A DNA stretch of 64,000 nucleotides from JAGXTF01 sp038317095. GTDB taxonomy: Bacteria > Bacteroidota > Bacteroidia > NS11-12g > UBA955. Numbering within the stretch: position 1 is the stretch's first letter; each line of letters opens with the position of its first letter. A program made the position numbers and the translations under genes. Where the stretch lies: positions 1 to 64,000 of the forward strand of contig JBBQBB010000006.1 of NCBI GenBank assembly GCA_038317095.1, read 5' to 3'. Below the pieces are notes generated by a model. That model was not told the DNA's origin. It did not search any database and saw nothing but the letters and a program-made list of their open reading frames with translations. Shown here in pieces: positions 43,384 through 51,068 of the stretch.

Positions 43384-43944
43384 TTATTTCACTCTTTCAA
43401 CATAACTGCCGTCGCGCGTATCAATTTTAATTTTTTCGCCAATTTCTACAAACAAAGGAACCATAACCGTTCCACCCGTTTCAACTGTAGCAGATTTTAA
43501 TGTGTTTGTGGCAGTATCGCCACGCAGGCCAGGTTCTGTATAAGTTATTTCCAAGACTACATGTGAAGGGGCAGAAGCGCCAATTGGGGAGTCGCCCTCG
43601 AAAGATACCATTACAATATCCCCTTCTTTCATGAATTTGGCACCATCGCCAAACATGAATTTTGAAATTGGCAATTGGTCGTAAGTTTCATTGTTCATGC
43701 ACACAAAAGCATCGCCTTCTTCGTATAAATATTGCAATTCATGTACTTCAACACGCACAATTTCAATGGTTTCACCGCTTCTAAAGCGATTTTCAGCAAT
43801 TTTTCCGTCTTTCACCCGGCGCATTTTGGCTTGGTAAAATGCACGCAAATTCCCAGGTGTGCGGTGCTGCCATTCTGTAAGTTGACAAAGTTCGCCGTTG
43901 TATCGAATAAACATGCCGTTGGATATGTCTTGTGTGGTTGCCAT
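43384..43944 (-). CDS. efp: Translation elongation factor P, variant loop
   Basis: 186 residues, three beta domains. The start MATTQDISNGMFIRYNG is taken at 43944. The carboxyl part is typical (YTEPGLRGDTATNTLKSATV, TGGTVMVPLFVEIGEKIKIDT). The tip of domain I, usually PGKGxAF with a modifiable lysine, reads TPGNLRAFYQAKMRR, with Asn at position 32 and Arg at 34. The factor should still rescue polyproline stalls, but either unmodified or by a different modification. The -7 box ends 10 bases upstream. Confidence 0.92.
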   Translation of the reverse strand: MATTQDISNGMFIRYNGELCQLTEWQHRTPGNLRAFYQAKMRRVKDGKIAENRFRSGETIEIVRVEVHELQYLYEEGDAFVCMNNETYDQLPISKFMFGDGAKFMKEGDIVMVSFEGDSPIGASAPSHVVLEITYTEPGLRGDTATNTLKSATVETGGTVMVPLFVEIGEKIKIDTRDGSYVERVK

Positions 43945-43953
43945 AAGGAAATG

Positions 43954-43961
43954 CAAAAATA
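43954..43961 (-). promoter_or_regulatory. Predicted efp promoter, -7 box TATTTTTG
   Basis: TAnnTTTG on the minus strand 10 bases from the efp ATG at 43944; nearly leaderless. Confidence 0.5.
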
Positions 43962-44065
43962 GCGAAAAATGGGGAATCTAAGAACTGCTTCAATACATCT
44001 GCGGCAATTCATGCGGATTTCACAAATATTGTGTAAGTTTGAATATTCACATATTCCAATTTTCT

Positions 44066-45259
44066 ATGAAAAAAGTTTTTTACATTGCCATTGTCGGAAT
44101 TATACTTTTTGAGGTAGCCAATGTTTATTTTATCATGCCTTTGCCAGGCAGTCAGCGTATGAATTCTGTCGGTTTTGCGTACATGCTTTCTTCCATGAAA
44201 TGGATCATTCGGGCAGTTTTATACGCTATGCTCATGTTGGGTTTGGTAAAAGCCCTGCGCGGAAAATGGATTTTAGCTACGGCCATGCTTGTTTTGGCTT
44301 CGGGTGTTACTTGGATGTTTAATTTTAAAATGACGGCATCTGCCATTTTTAAAGAGATGATACACAAAAATTTTGCGACGGTTGAATCAAACAAGGTGGA
44401 TACCAACAAGCTTGTCATTGCCGTTGAATTTAATGGAGATGCGCGGGCCTATCCCATCCAATATATTGCCTATCATCACCGTGTTTTTGATACTGTTGGG
44501 GGCAAAATTATTATGGTTACTTATTGCTCCGCTTGTCGCACAGGCCGGGTTATCGAACCCATTTTAAATGGCAAAAGAGAGGCTTTTCGTTTGGTGGGAA
44601 TGGACCATTTCAACGCCATGTTTGAAGATAAAACTACCCATTCATGGTGGCGCCAAGAAAATGGCGAGGCAATAGCAGGTAAATTAAAAGGTGAAAAATT
44701 GCCTGTTTTGCCCTCCGTTCAAATGAGTCTCGCCGATTGGATTAAAATATACCCGAAAGGAAAAATATTGCAAGCAGACACAATTTTTGTGAAACGGTAT
44801 AAAAACTTGGAGGGATTTGACGCAGGAACGCGCAAAAGCAGCTTAGAAGGAACTGACTCTGCCAGTTGGAATGAAAAAAGTTGGGTCATAGGAATTTTGG
44901 ATGAATCTAACATTTCCTTTGGAGCAAACCATGCCCGTGCATACGATTGGAATTTATTGAAGAAAAAGCGGGTAATTGGGGATACTTTTAATAATAAAAA
45001 AATTGTGATTTGGATTTCTAAAAATGAGAAGAGTTTTTTCGCATTCTATTTACCCAGTAAAGTGGGTTCTGAAGATTCCTTTAGGATTAATACAGACAAT
45101 TCACTGCAAAACGGAGAAGCCTTTATCATTTACCCAAATGGAATGCTTGGTTGGAGACATTCGGGTAAAACGGAGCCATTAAAACCTGTAGCTGCTTATC
45201 AAGAATTTTGGCACAGTTGGCGCATCTTCCATGGAAACGCGCGTTATTTGAGAAAATAA
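44066..45259 (+). CDS. DUF3179 membrane-anchored protein
   Basis: About 397 residues from ATG 44066. Three helices lie in the first 100 residues, then the DUF3179 domain: AYPIQYIAYHHRVFDTVGG, VTYCSACRTGRVIEP (CSxC), FRLVGMDHFNAMFED, SWWRQENGEAIAG. The domain's role is unknown; its conserved cysteines suggest a redox or metal function. A possible -7 box TAAGTTTG lies near 44035. It ends 1 bp before the convergent asparaginase-type gene. Confidence 0.82.
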   Translation: MKKVFYIAIVGIILFEVANVYFIMPLPGSQRMNSVGFAYMLSSMKWIIRAVLYAMLMLGLVKALRGKWILATAMLVLASGVTWMFNFKMTASAIFKEMIHKNFATVESNKVDTNKLVIAVEFNGDARAYPIQYIAYHHRVFDTVGGKIIMVTYCSACRTGRVIEPILNGKREAFRLVGMDHFNAMFEDKTTHSWWRQENGEAIAGKLKGEKLPVLPSVQMSLADWIKIYPKGKILQADTIFVKRYKNLEGFDAGTRKSSLEGTDSASWNEKSWVIGILDESNISFGANHARAYDWNLLKKKRVIGDTFNNKKIVIWISKNEKSFFAFYLPSKVGSEDSFRINTDNSLQNGEAFIIYPNGMLGWRHSGKTEPLKPVAAYQEFWHSWRIFHGNARYLRK

Positions 45260-45260
45260 T

Positions 45261-46250
45261 TTATTGAAAATAATACCCAGATTCTTCTATCCGATTGCCT
45301 TTTTCTAAATCGCAAACAGCGAAGTGAAAATTCTTTTGAATTGAGTAGGCGCCGTATTCTCCATTTTTGTTCACAGCTAAAATTCCAATTTGATTGTCTT
45401 TAGACAATTCTGGCATTTTTTTCACAATTCTTTCAATTGTCATTTTGCAAGCTTCTTTAGGCGAATAACCCTGTCGCATCAATTCAACGGTAGTATGTGC
45501 ACCGCAAATGCGAATCACCATTTCCCCCAATCCGGTCGCAGTTGCCGCGCCTATTTCATTGTCTACAAACAATCCCGCGCCAATGATAGGAGAATCGCCA
45601 ACCCTGCCGCGGAGCTTATATGCTAGCCCACTGGTGGTGCAGCTGCCGCTGATGTTTTGTGCGCTGTCTATGGCAAGCATTCCAATGGTATCATGGTTGT
45701 TCTCATTGCCTTGTTTTTCCAGTTCCTTTTGCTTGATTTTCCACTTTTTATATTCTATACTAGCTTCTGCAGAAAGTTTATATTTTTCTAGTTTAAACCC
45801 ATTTTTTAAGGCAAATTCTTGGGCACCAGAGCCTACTAGCATCACATGGGGTGTTAATTCCATTATTTTTCTGGCCACAGAAACGGGATGTTTTATTCTT
45901 TCCAGAAATGCAACCGAGCCCGCTTTCCCATTTTCATCCATAATACATGCATCTAAAGTTACATGTCCAGTGCGGTCGGGCAATGCACCAAGTCCTACGC
46001 TTAAATTGTGTGACGATTCCGTCAGATTTGCGCCTTTTTCAACCGCATCTATTGATTTTCCATTGTATTTTAAAATCTCCCAAGCTTCAGTATTGGCATC
46101 AAATCCAAATTTCCAAGTACTTATGACAAGGGGTTTTTTCGCTTCAGGCGAAACTCCCGCTTTTAAAGTTTTTAAGCTCGATAACAGTGGAATGGTGAAT
46201 GCAGAAATGCGAATAAAATTTCTGCGATTTATTTTTTTTATTTGTGTCAT
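45261..46250 (-). CDS. Glycosylasparaginase / isoaspartyl peptidase-type Ntn hydrolase
   Basis: About 329 residues from ATG 46250. The amino end has a twin-arginine-like export signal (RRNFIRISAFTIPLLSSL). The family is clear from the self-cleavage site NHDTIGMLAID (Thr nucleophile), GSCTTSGLAYKLRGRVGDSP, GAGLFVDNEIGAATATG and GEMVIRICGAHTTVELM. It closely matches N4-(beta-N-acetylglucosaminyl)-L-asparaginases, which remove glycans from asparagine. Upstream in-frame codons would overlap the cytochrome gene and are not used. Confidence 0.9.
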   Translation of the reverse strand: MTQIKKINRRNFIRISAFTIPLLSSLKTLKAGVSPEAKKPLVISTWKFGFDANTEAWEILKYNGKSIDAVEKGANLTESSHNLSVGLGALPDRTGHVTLDACIMDENGKAGSVAFLERIKHPVSVARKIMELTPHVMLVGSGAQEFALKNGFKLEKYKLSAEASIEYKKWKIKQKELEKQGNENNHDTIGMLAIDSAQNISGSCTTSGLAYKLRGRVGDSPIIGAGLFVDNEIGAATATGLGEMVIRICGAHTTVELMRQGYSPKEACKMTIERIVKKMPELSKDNQIGILAVNKNGEYGAYSIQKNFHFAVCDLEKGNRIEESGYYFQ

Positions 46251-46263
46251 TTGGGAATGAAAT

Positions 46264-46671
46264 TTAATGCTTTTTACCCTCGGGCTTTTTCGCATTTTTA
46301 GGGCTTGTTCCTTTAAGGGTAATTGTAATGTAATGCGCAACATCACGCACTTGGGCATGTGTAAGTTTGTGGCTGAAAGCTGTCATACCTTTGGCTTTAA
46401 CTCCGTGTTTTATGACATGCACTATAGAATGGTAATGGTTTCCATGAATCCAGTAGTTGTCGCAAAGATTAGGGCCAAAACTTCCCTCTCCCTTCGATCC
46501 ATGGCAGCCGGAACATTTGCTTTCAAAGACAATTTTTCCCGCAGAAAGTGAAAAGGAATCTATTTTATTTGGTGCAACAATTCGTGTGGGATTTTGAAAT
46601 GAAAAAATAGAAAAAAGAGCAGAACAAAAGAACAATGCTGCGAATGATCTAAAAAAGAATTTGGTTTTCAT
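46264..46671 (-). CDS. Small exported c-type cytochrome
   Basis: 135 residues with a signal peptide or anchor (FFFRSFAALFFCSALFSIFSF), one heme motif CSGCH, FGPNLCDNYWIHG and a distal methionine in KGMTAF. This is the class I cytochrome domain also seen in the cbb3 oxidase subunit CcoP, but here it stands alone. It lies between mtgA and the glycosylasparaginase gene (gaps 36 and 13 bp). Electron partner unknown. Confidence 0.88.
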   Translation of the reverse strand: MKTKFFFRSFAALFFCSALFSIFSFQNPTRIVAPNKIDSFSLSAGKIVFESKCSGCHGSKGEGSFGPNLCDNYWIHGNHYHSIVHVIKHGVKAKGMTAFSHKLTHAQVRDVAHYITITLKGTSPKNAKKPEGKKH

Positions 46672-46707
46672 TGTGCTAAATTATTAGAAAAACGCCATAC
46701 TTCAAAA

Positions 46708-47406
46708 CTATTTTAAATATTCCAATTGTATTCCATAATGACGCATGGAATATGCGATAACATTCCGTCGGTATGAGGCAGGATAAGCGCCGATTCTCCA
46801 TTTTCTGGGACTAGGGAAAATACTAGCAATACCTGCTGCTTGGTTAACACTTAGCTTTTTTGCTGAAGTGCCATAATATTGTTTTGCCGCTGCCTCAACC
46901 CCAAAAAGACCATCACCCGTTTCCGCAATGTTTAAATACACCTCCATAATTCTTTGTTTGCCCCATATAAATTCTATCAATAGGGTAAACCAAGTTTCCA
47001 AGCCTTTTCGCACCCAACTTCTACTTTCCCATAAAAATACATTTTTGGCAGTTTGTTGGCTGATCGTGCTTGCACCGCGAACTGGGCCACCTCTTTGATT
47101 GCTAGAAATTGCACTTTTTATGGCTGCAAAATCAAAGCCCGAATGGGAACCAAAATGCTGGTCTTCCCCACAAATTACAGCGAGCTGCATATTGGTAGAT
47201 ATTTCATCCAAACTTTTCCATTCCTTTTGGATGTGAAATTCTTTTTTTTCACTGGCCATTTTGCGCGAAAACATAGTTAAAGTCCAACTGGGATTAACAA
47301 ATTTAAAAAGCAAAACAAGAAAAAGAGATAGTGTAATAAAACCAATAACAATGCGAATAATCCAGCGGCGAACTAAAATAATCCAAGGCAATGCAAGCAA
47401 TGACAT
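46708..47406 (-). CDS. mtgA: Monofunctional peptidoglycan transglycosylase MtgA
   Basis: 232 residues: one membrane anchor (about 10-32) and a GT51 domain with EDQHFGSHSGFDFAAI (catalytic Glu), RGASTISQQTAKN, KRIMEVYLN-like segment QRIMEVYLNIAETG and AAAKQYYG. It polymerises lipid II without a transpeptidase domain. A TACATTTG -7 box at 47411-47418 lies almost on top of the start codon. Confidence 0.93.
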   Translation of the reverse strand: MSLLALPWIILVRRWIIRIVIGFITLSLFLVLLFKFVNPSWTLTMFSRKMASEKKEFHIQKEWKSLDEISTNMQLAVICGEDQHFGSHSGFDFAAIKSAISSNQRGGPVRGASTISQQTAKNVFLWESRSWVRKGLETWFTLLIEFIWGKQRIMEVYLNIAETGDGLFGVEAAAKQYYGTSAKKLSVNQAAGIASIFPSPRKWRIGAYPASYRRNVIAYSMRHYGIQLEYLK

Positions 47407-47448
47407 GCAACAAATGTAACAGAAAAAAGTAAAAATAGAATATTGAAC

Positions 47449-48060
47449 TTATTTACTCAACCCTGCTTGTGAACAAAGCTGGTCGTAGGATAGTTCCCTT
47501 AATTCTCCCTCGGTGTACTTGCCTAGGGGATTTGTAGCCAACGGTTTGGTTCCGGTTACTATCAATGCAGTTTTGGGAACTACAATCAGTCTGAATTGTA
47601 TTTCAGGATTCACCTTGCCAGGGAATTTTCCAGAATTGTTCAGCACCGTAATTCCGGCTTTACCAGGGCTCACTGCTGCCGACCAATAATCCATACTACC
47701 ACCTATAGCAAAGCGAAAAATGTCTTTTGGCAGCAAGCCAATTTTTTCGTCGGGCCAAATGGTGGGCTCATAACCATAAAATTTTGCATAAACCAATACG
47801 GACGCATTTTTCAACAGTTCTTCTGAAATTGCAGGAATATCGAACTCGCAATTAAAAGTCTCTTCTCCGATAAGGTTTACGGTTTTTGACCAAATGGATT
47901 GGTTGTTAAACTCTGTATTTAACCACTCACTGCTTACAACTTGTTGTTCTTTGGCAACATTAACAGGTGTTTTTTTCTTACATGATGATACAAATACGAT
48001 AGCAATTGCTATTACAATTTTTACAAAAAAACCAAAATATGGGGTTTTCGCCTGCATCAT
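47449..48060 (-). CDS. Lipoprotein of unknown function
   Basis: 203 residues with a lipoprotein signal (FFVKIVIAIAIVFVSSC, Cys27, followed by KKK). The mature part contains no motif that I recognise (WPDEKIGLLPKDIFRFAIGG, NPEIQFRLIVVPK). It may be a member of a Bacteroidota-only family. The 287 bp between it and the ferredoxin-NADP reductase contain nothing that I can identify. Confidence 0.65.
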   Translation of the reverse strand: MMQAKTPYFGFFVKIVIAIAIVFVSSCKKKTPVNVAKEQQVVSSEWLNTEFNNQSIWSKTVNLIGEETFNCEFDIPAISEELLKNASVLVYAKFYGYEPTIWPDEKIGLLPKDIFRFAIGGSMDYWSAAVSPGKAGITVLNNSGKFPGKVNPEIQFRLIVVPKTALIVTGTKPLATNPLGKYTEGELRELSYDQLCSQAGLSK

Positions 48061-48347
48061 CTGAAATTTGACTATACAAGTTTAAATGATTTTAATCAGA
48101 TTTCAAAGCGTTTCTGGCGAAACTTGCAAAAAAATGACAGTGGTTGACAATTATGTATAAAAAAGCCATAAAAAAATGACCTTAACCCAAATGCCTAACC
48201 ACGGCGGGGGTAGGGTTAGCAAATTGCCGCTTCTTGCCTTCGAGGCAAAAAGGCACGCAAATCACGATGCAATTGCAGTTGAAGTTTTTATAGAACAAGT
48301 GTTTTAGCCAATGCAATTGTAGATTTCTACGACATTCCTATTTATAC

Positions 48348-49355
48348 TTATTCAAACCCTTGAATCCCATTCACCGTTGTATATTTCAATACATTGTTTT
48401 TATTGGGATAAATCCTTTTAAATGCGCTTTGAACCATTATGGTAGCCTCGTGAAAACCGCAAAGGATCAGTTTTAACTTTCCTTCGTATTGGTTGATATC
48501 TCCAACCGCATAAATACCGGGAATGTTTGTGCTGTAATCCAATGTGTTAACGTCAATCGCATTTTTTGTAATATTAAGTTCCCAATCTGCAATGGGACCA
48601 AGCTTTGGAGACAATCCAAATAGAGGCAAGAAATAATCGGTTTCCAAAACGAAATTTGGAGAATCTGTTTTCTCTAATTCTACCGAAACCAAACTATTTC
48701 TCCCATTCAAACCCACAACTTCACTGTTGGTAATTAGGTTTATTTTACCGCCGCTTGCCAAATCCATTGCTTTTTGAACACTGTCCAAGTGACCCCTGAA
48801 CTCGGTTCGCCTGTGCACCATGGTTACTTTTGCGGCAACTTCTGCTAAAAAAATAGTCCAATCTAGGGCAGAATCACCCCCACCCGCGATAACAATATTT
48901 TTGTTTCGGTACTTTTCTGGATTTTTTATGATGTAATCAATGCCATTGTCTTCATAATTGGCGATATTAGAAATCGGCGGTTTCCGGGGTTCGAAACAGC
49001 CAAGGCCACCCGCAATTGCGATGTTGGGCGCGACATGCTTTGTGCCTTTGTTTGTAGTAACTGCAAATTTACCATCCTCAAGAACTTCGATTGTTTCTGC
49101 GCGTTCGCCCATTGTAAAACCAGGTTTAAAGGGCGCAATTTGTTTTAGAAGATTTGATACCAAATCACCAGCCAGTATTTTTGGAAACCCTGGTATGTCG
49201 TAAATGGGTTTTTTGGGATAAATTTCTGTCAATTGCCCACCTGGCTCTGCCAATACGTCTATGATATGACAATGTAACTTTAAGAGACCCGCCTCAAATA
49301 CGGTAAAAAGCCCAACAGGGCCAGCACCTATAATGATTATATCCGTTTCTATCAT
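48348..49355 (-). CDS. Ferredoxin-NADP reductase (thioredoxin-reductase-like, YumC type)
   Basis: 335 residues. Two dinucleotide-binding folds: IIIIGAGPVGLFTVFEAGLL for FAD and IVIAGGGDSALDWTIFLAEV for NADPH, plus PGIYAVGDINQYEGKLKLI near the end. The CxxC of true thioredoxin reductases is missing, which places it with the YumC-type ferredoxin (flavodoxin) reductases. It may serve the ferredoxin at 17259-17585. The start is ATG 49355 (or 49358). Confidence 0.9.
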   Translation of the reverse strand: MIETDIIIIGAGPVGLFTVFEAGLLKLHCHIIDVLAEPGGQLTEIYPKKPIYDIPGFPKILAGDLVSNLLKQIAPFKPGFTMGERAETIEVLEDGKFAVTTNKGTKHVAPNIAIAGGLGCFEPRKPPISNIANYEDNGIDYIIKNPEKYRNKNIVIAGGGDSALDWTIFLAEVAAKVTMVHRRTEFRGHLDSVQKAMDLASGGKINLITNSEVVGLNGRNSLVSVELEKTDSPNFVLETDYFLPLFGLSPKLGPIADWELNITKNAIDVNTLDYSTNIPGIYAVGDINQYEGKLKLILCGFHEATIMVQSAFKRIYPNKNNVLKYTTVNGIQGFE

Positions 49356-49368
49356 CAATTTAAAATTG

Positions 49369-49376
49369 CAAATTTA
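49369..49376 (-). promoter_or_regulatory. Predicted promoter of the ferredoxin-NADP reductase, -7 box TAAATTTG
   Basis: TAnnTTTG on the minus strand, 13 bases before the start codon. Confidence 0.5.
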
Positions 49377-49379
49377 CCA

Positions 49380-49752
49380 TCCAATCTTTACCCTAGGGTA
49401 ATAAAAATCACATTCAAACTTTGTTTCATTGAACAAACGTCATAAACAGTTAAAAACAGCGAATTTTCATTCGAATGTTAAAATACCTAAAATGGAGTAA
49501 AATTACGTCTATGGTAACATTTTTTCAAAAGCCAAGATTATGCAGCAAATTATACCTACTAAGCATTGGGCAACATACTTATGCAACAACGAAATGGAGG
49601 AAATGAAACAAGTGCTCTACAATACCTTGATAACCTAAAGATATGCGGTTGATATAACCAGAAAGTGACCAATTCTGATAGGAATTGGATTTTTGAAAAC
49701 AATAGGTTTTATTAGGCTATGTATGCAGTTAACAATGTCACTCATCTGGATA
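49380..49752. other. Non-coding stretch, nothing recognised
   Basis: About 370 bp with many stops in all frames. A 32-codon open segment near 49540-49640 shows no known motif. Probably decayed sequence next to the toxin-antitoxin remnant. Confidence 0.4.
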
Positions 49753-50092
49753 TTAGCTAACTTTTGCTTTACAAATAAGCTTTAATAAGTTCTTAATTTG
49801 TTTATCTGGTATGTTATTCATTTCGCCTTTGGTATAGATAGCGAAAAGCATCACCCTAGTTTGTAAAATATTTACAAAAAACAAACTCAGGCACCTCCAG
49901 ATTTGCCTTTGTTTATTGAAGCAATTGCCAATCGTATTTTATAAATATCGTTGCCAATTGGATTGCCTTCAGTTGGGTTTTCTTCCAGTTTCGTATAGAG
50001 CTCTGCAAACTCGGTTTTTAAAGAGGGATATTTTTTAGTAGCCTTTTAGCTTCTTTTTTAAAGTTGGCTGAAAGATCAATACTATAGTTTAT
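49753..50092 (-). pseudogene. RelE/ParE-type toxin, multiply frameshifted
   Basis: Three minus-strand frames join into one toxin of about 110 residues: NYSIDLSANFKKEAKRLL, then KYPSLKTEFAELYTKLEENP and GNPIGNDIYKIRLAIASINK..GKSGGA, then RVMLFAIYTKGEMNNIPDKQ to a stop at 49753-49755. The order and motifs (SxxFxKExKxLxKKYPSL, IGxxxYKIRLAIASKNKGKSGGARVI) are those of the Bacteroidota RelE/ParE toxins. At least two frameshifts and a lost start codon (ATA) show that it is inactive. Confidence 0.75.
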
Positions 50093-50250
50093 TCAAAAAT
50101 CTATAGCGGATGTAGCTTTCAACTTGCCTTTTTTGAATAAGCTTGCCTCTTCAAGTCCCGCCTTGATGTTGTCTAAAATATCTTCTTTAGTAAGTTCCTC
50201 ATCCGTTTCTATTTTCTTAACACATCAATAAGAGCATTGTTTAGGTCTTA
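50093..50250 (-). pseudogene. Cognate antitoxin remnant
   Basis: Directly upstream of the toxin remnant. Pieces read DLNNALIDVLRK, then (after a shift) ETDEELTKEDILDNIKAGLE and SLFKKGKLKATSAIDF before a stop at 50093-50095. The end resembles small antitoxins finishing with (A)KDFLNEL. No start codon can be placed with confidence. Confidence 0.6.
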
Positions 50251-50277
50251 TACGAAAAATATGTTGTATATCAATAT

Positions 50278-50580
50278 GTGCAAAAGAAAAGGGGGAGTAT
50301 AGACGTTCAAGAATCGAATCGATTGAAAGTTTGTAGCTACTTAAATAAGAGGTTAGGGACTCAAAACCAAGCTGCAGAAATATTTGAAATAAGCATTAGA
50401 AGTGTTAATAGAATTTGGGCAAATTACAAAATGTCCTATCCCACTGACGACGCCGTTCTTAAATCAGTATTTCTTGCTATTAAAGAGGCTACAAAAAAAT
50501 GGACTATGCCCATCAGAAATTGGGGAATAATCCTAAATCAATTTAACCTTATATTCGGAGACCTTAAAATGAAATCATAA
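50278..50580 (+). mobile_element. Chimeric transposase remnant: HTH piece joined to IS256 C-terminus
   Basis: A 100-codon frame. Its first half (RLKVCSYLNKRLGTQNQAAE, ISIRSVNRIWANYK) is a helix-turn-helix of the kind at the front of IS630/IS3-type transposases. From about 50430 it switches to YPTDDAVLKSVFLAIKEATK and KWTMPIRNWGIILNQFNLIF, the hallmark carboxyl end of IS256 (mutator-type) transposases. No single family has both, so two IS remnants have been joined in frame. Neither has a complete catalytic domain. Confidence 0.7.
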
Positions 50581-50588
50581 AAAAGTAT

Positions 50589-50614
50589 TTTACACACTTA
50601 ATTGGATACTGTCC
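50589..50614. repeat. Probable IS256-type terminal inverted repeat
   Basis: TTTACACACTTAATTGGATA, ending in CTGTCC, follows the IS256 transposase end by 8 bp and has the look of an IS256 right terminus (TTTACACA near the gene, GTCC-type tip outward). The matching left end is not present. Confidence 0.45.
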
Positions 50615-50633
50615 TTTCAAAATGTTGCTTTAT

Positions 50634-50969
50634 TTAATATTCAGCACCTGCATTGAGCCAAGAATCAATTAGTTTAATTTCGTTTTCTGGCAAACCAATA
50701 CCCTTGTTCCATTGAATAGTGGGCATGTCTTTTTTTACGATAACATGATCTCTAAATTTGCCATTTTCTATACGAATCTATAGACTATCCCAATTATTTA
50801 AATCGCCGCCCCATATAGCATAAATATATTTGTTTTCACCATGGCAATATTTACAATTTTGATCAAAGATGGTTTTAATATCTTTTAAATACGTAATCTT
50901 TTCTTCATTTTTTCTAAATGCAGCGCAAAACGATACAATTAAGAGAATCCCTATTACTCTTTTTTTCAT
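50634..50969 (-). pseudogene. Small exported cytochrome-like protein with one in-frame TAG
   Basis: ATG 50969 opens MKKRVIGILLIVSFCAAF (signal), then LKDIKTIFDQNCKYCHGENK with a heme motif CKYCH, then GGDLNNWDSL and a TAG (50776-50778). The same frame continues with RIENGKFRDHVIVKKDMPTI, ENEIKLIDSWLNAGAEY and a natural stop at 50634-50636. The late DMP...L...xIxxIxxWxxxGA pattern is the usual ending of such single-heme domains. Only one codon separates this from an intact gene of about 112 residues. Confidence 0.75.
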
Positions 50970-51068
50970 AGTCACAAAACAACTACAGTTAAACTGTCAA
51001 AAATTTGATAGTGTGCGTAATGTATTTTTGGATGTGTAAATAGACATAAATTTAATTCTTTTGAGTTG

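Noticed and set aside
45508..46260. 250-codon plus-strand frame opposite the glycosylasparaginase gene
   Set aside because: The minus strand encodes a complete, motif-bearing enzyme; the plus frame has no recognisable features.
48225..48265. Small hairpin-like GCCTTCGAGGC sequence
   Set aside because: Stem of only 4-5 bp, no T tract; not a credible terminator.
49380..50250. A tRNA or small RNA gene in the gene-free stretch
   Set aside because: No cloverleaf or conserved TPsiC-like box found; the right half is explained by the toxin-antitoxin remnant.
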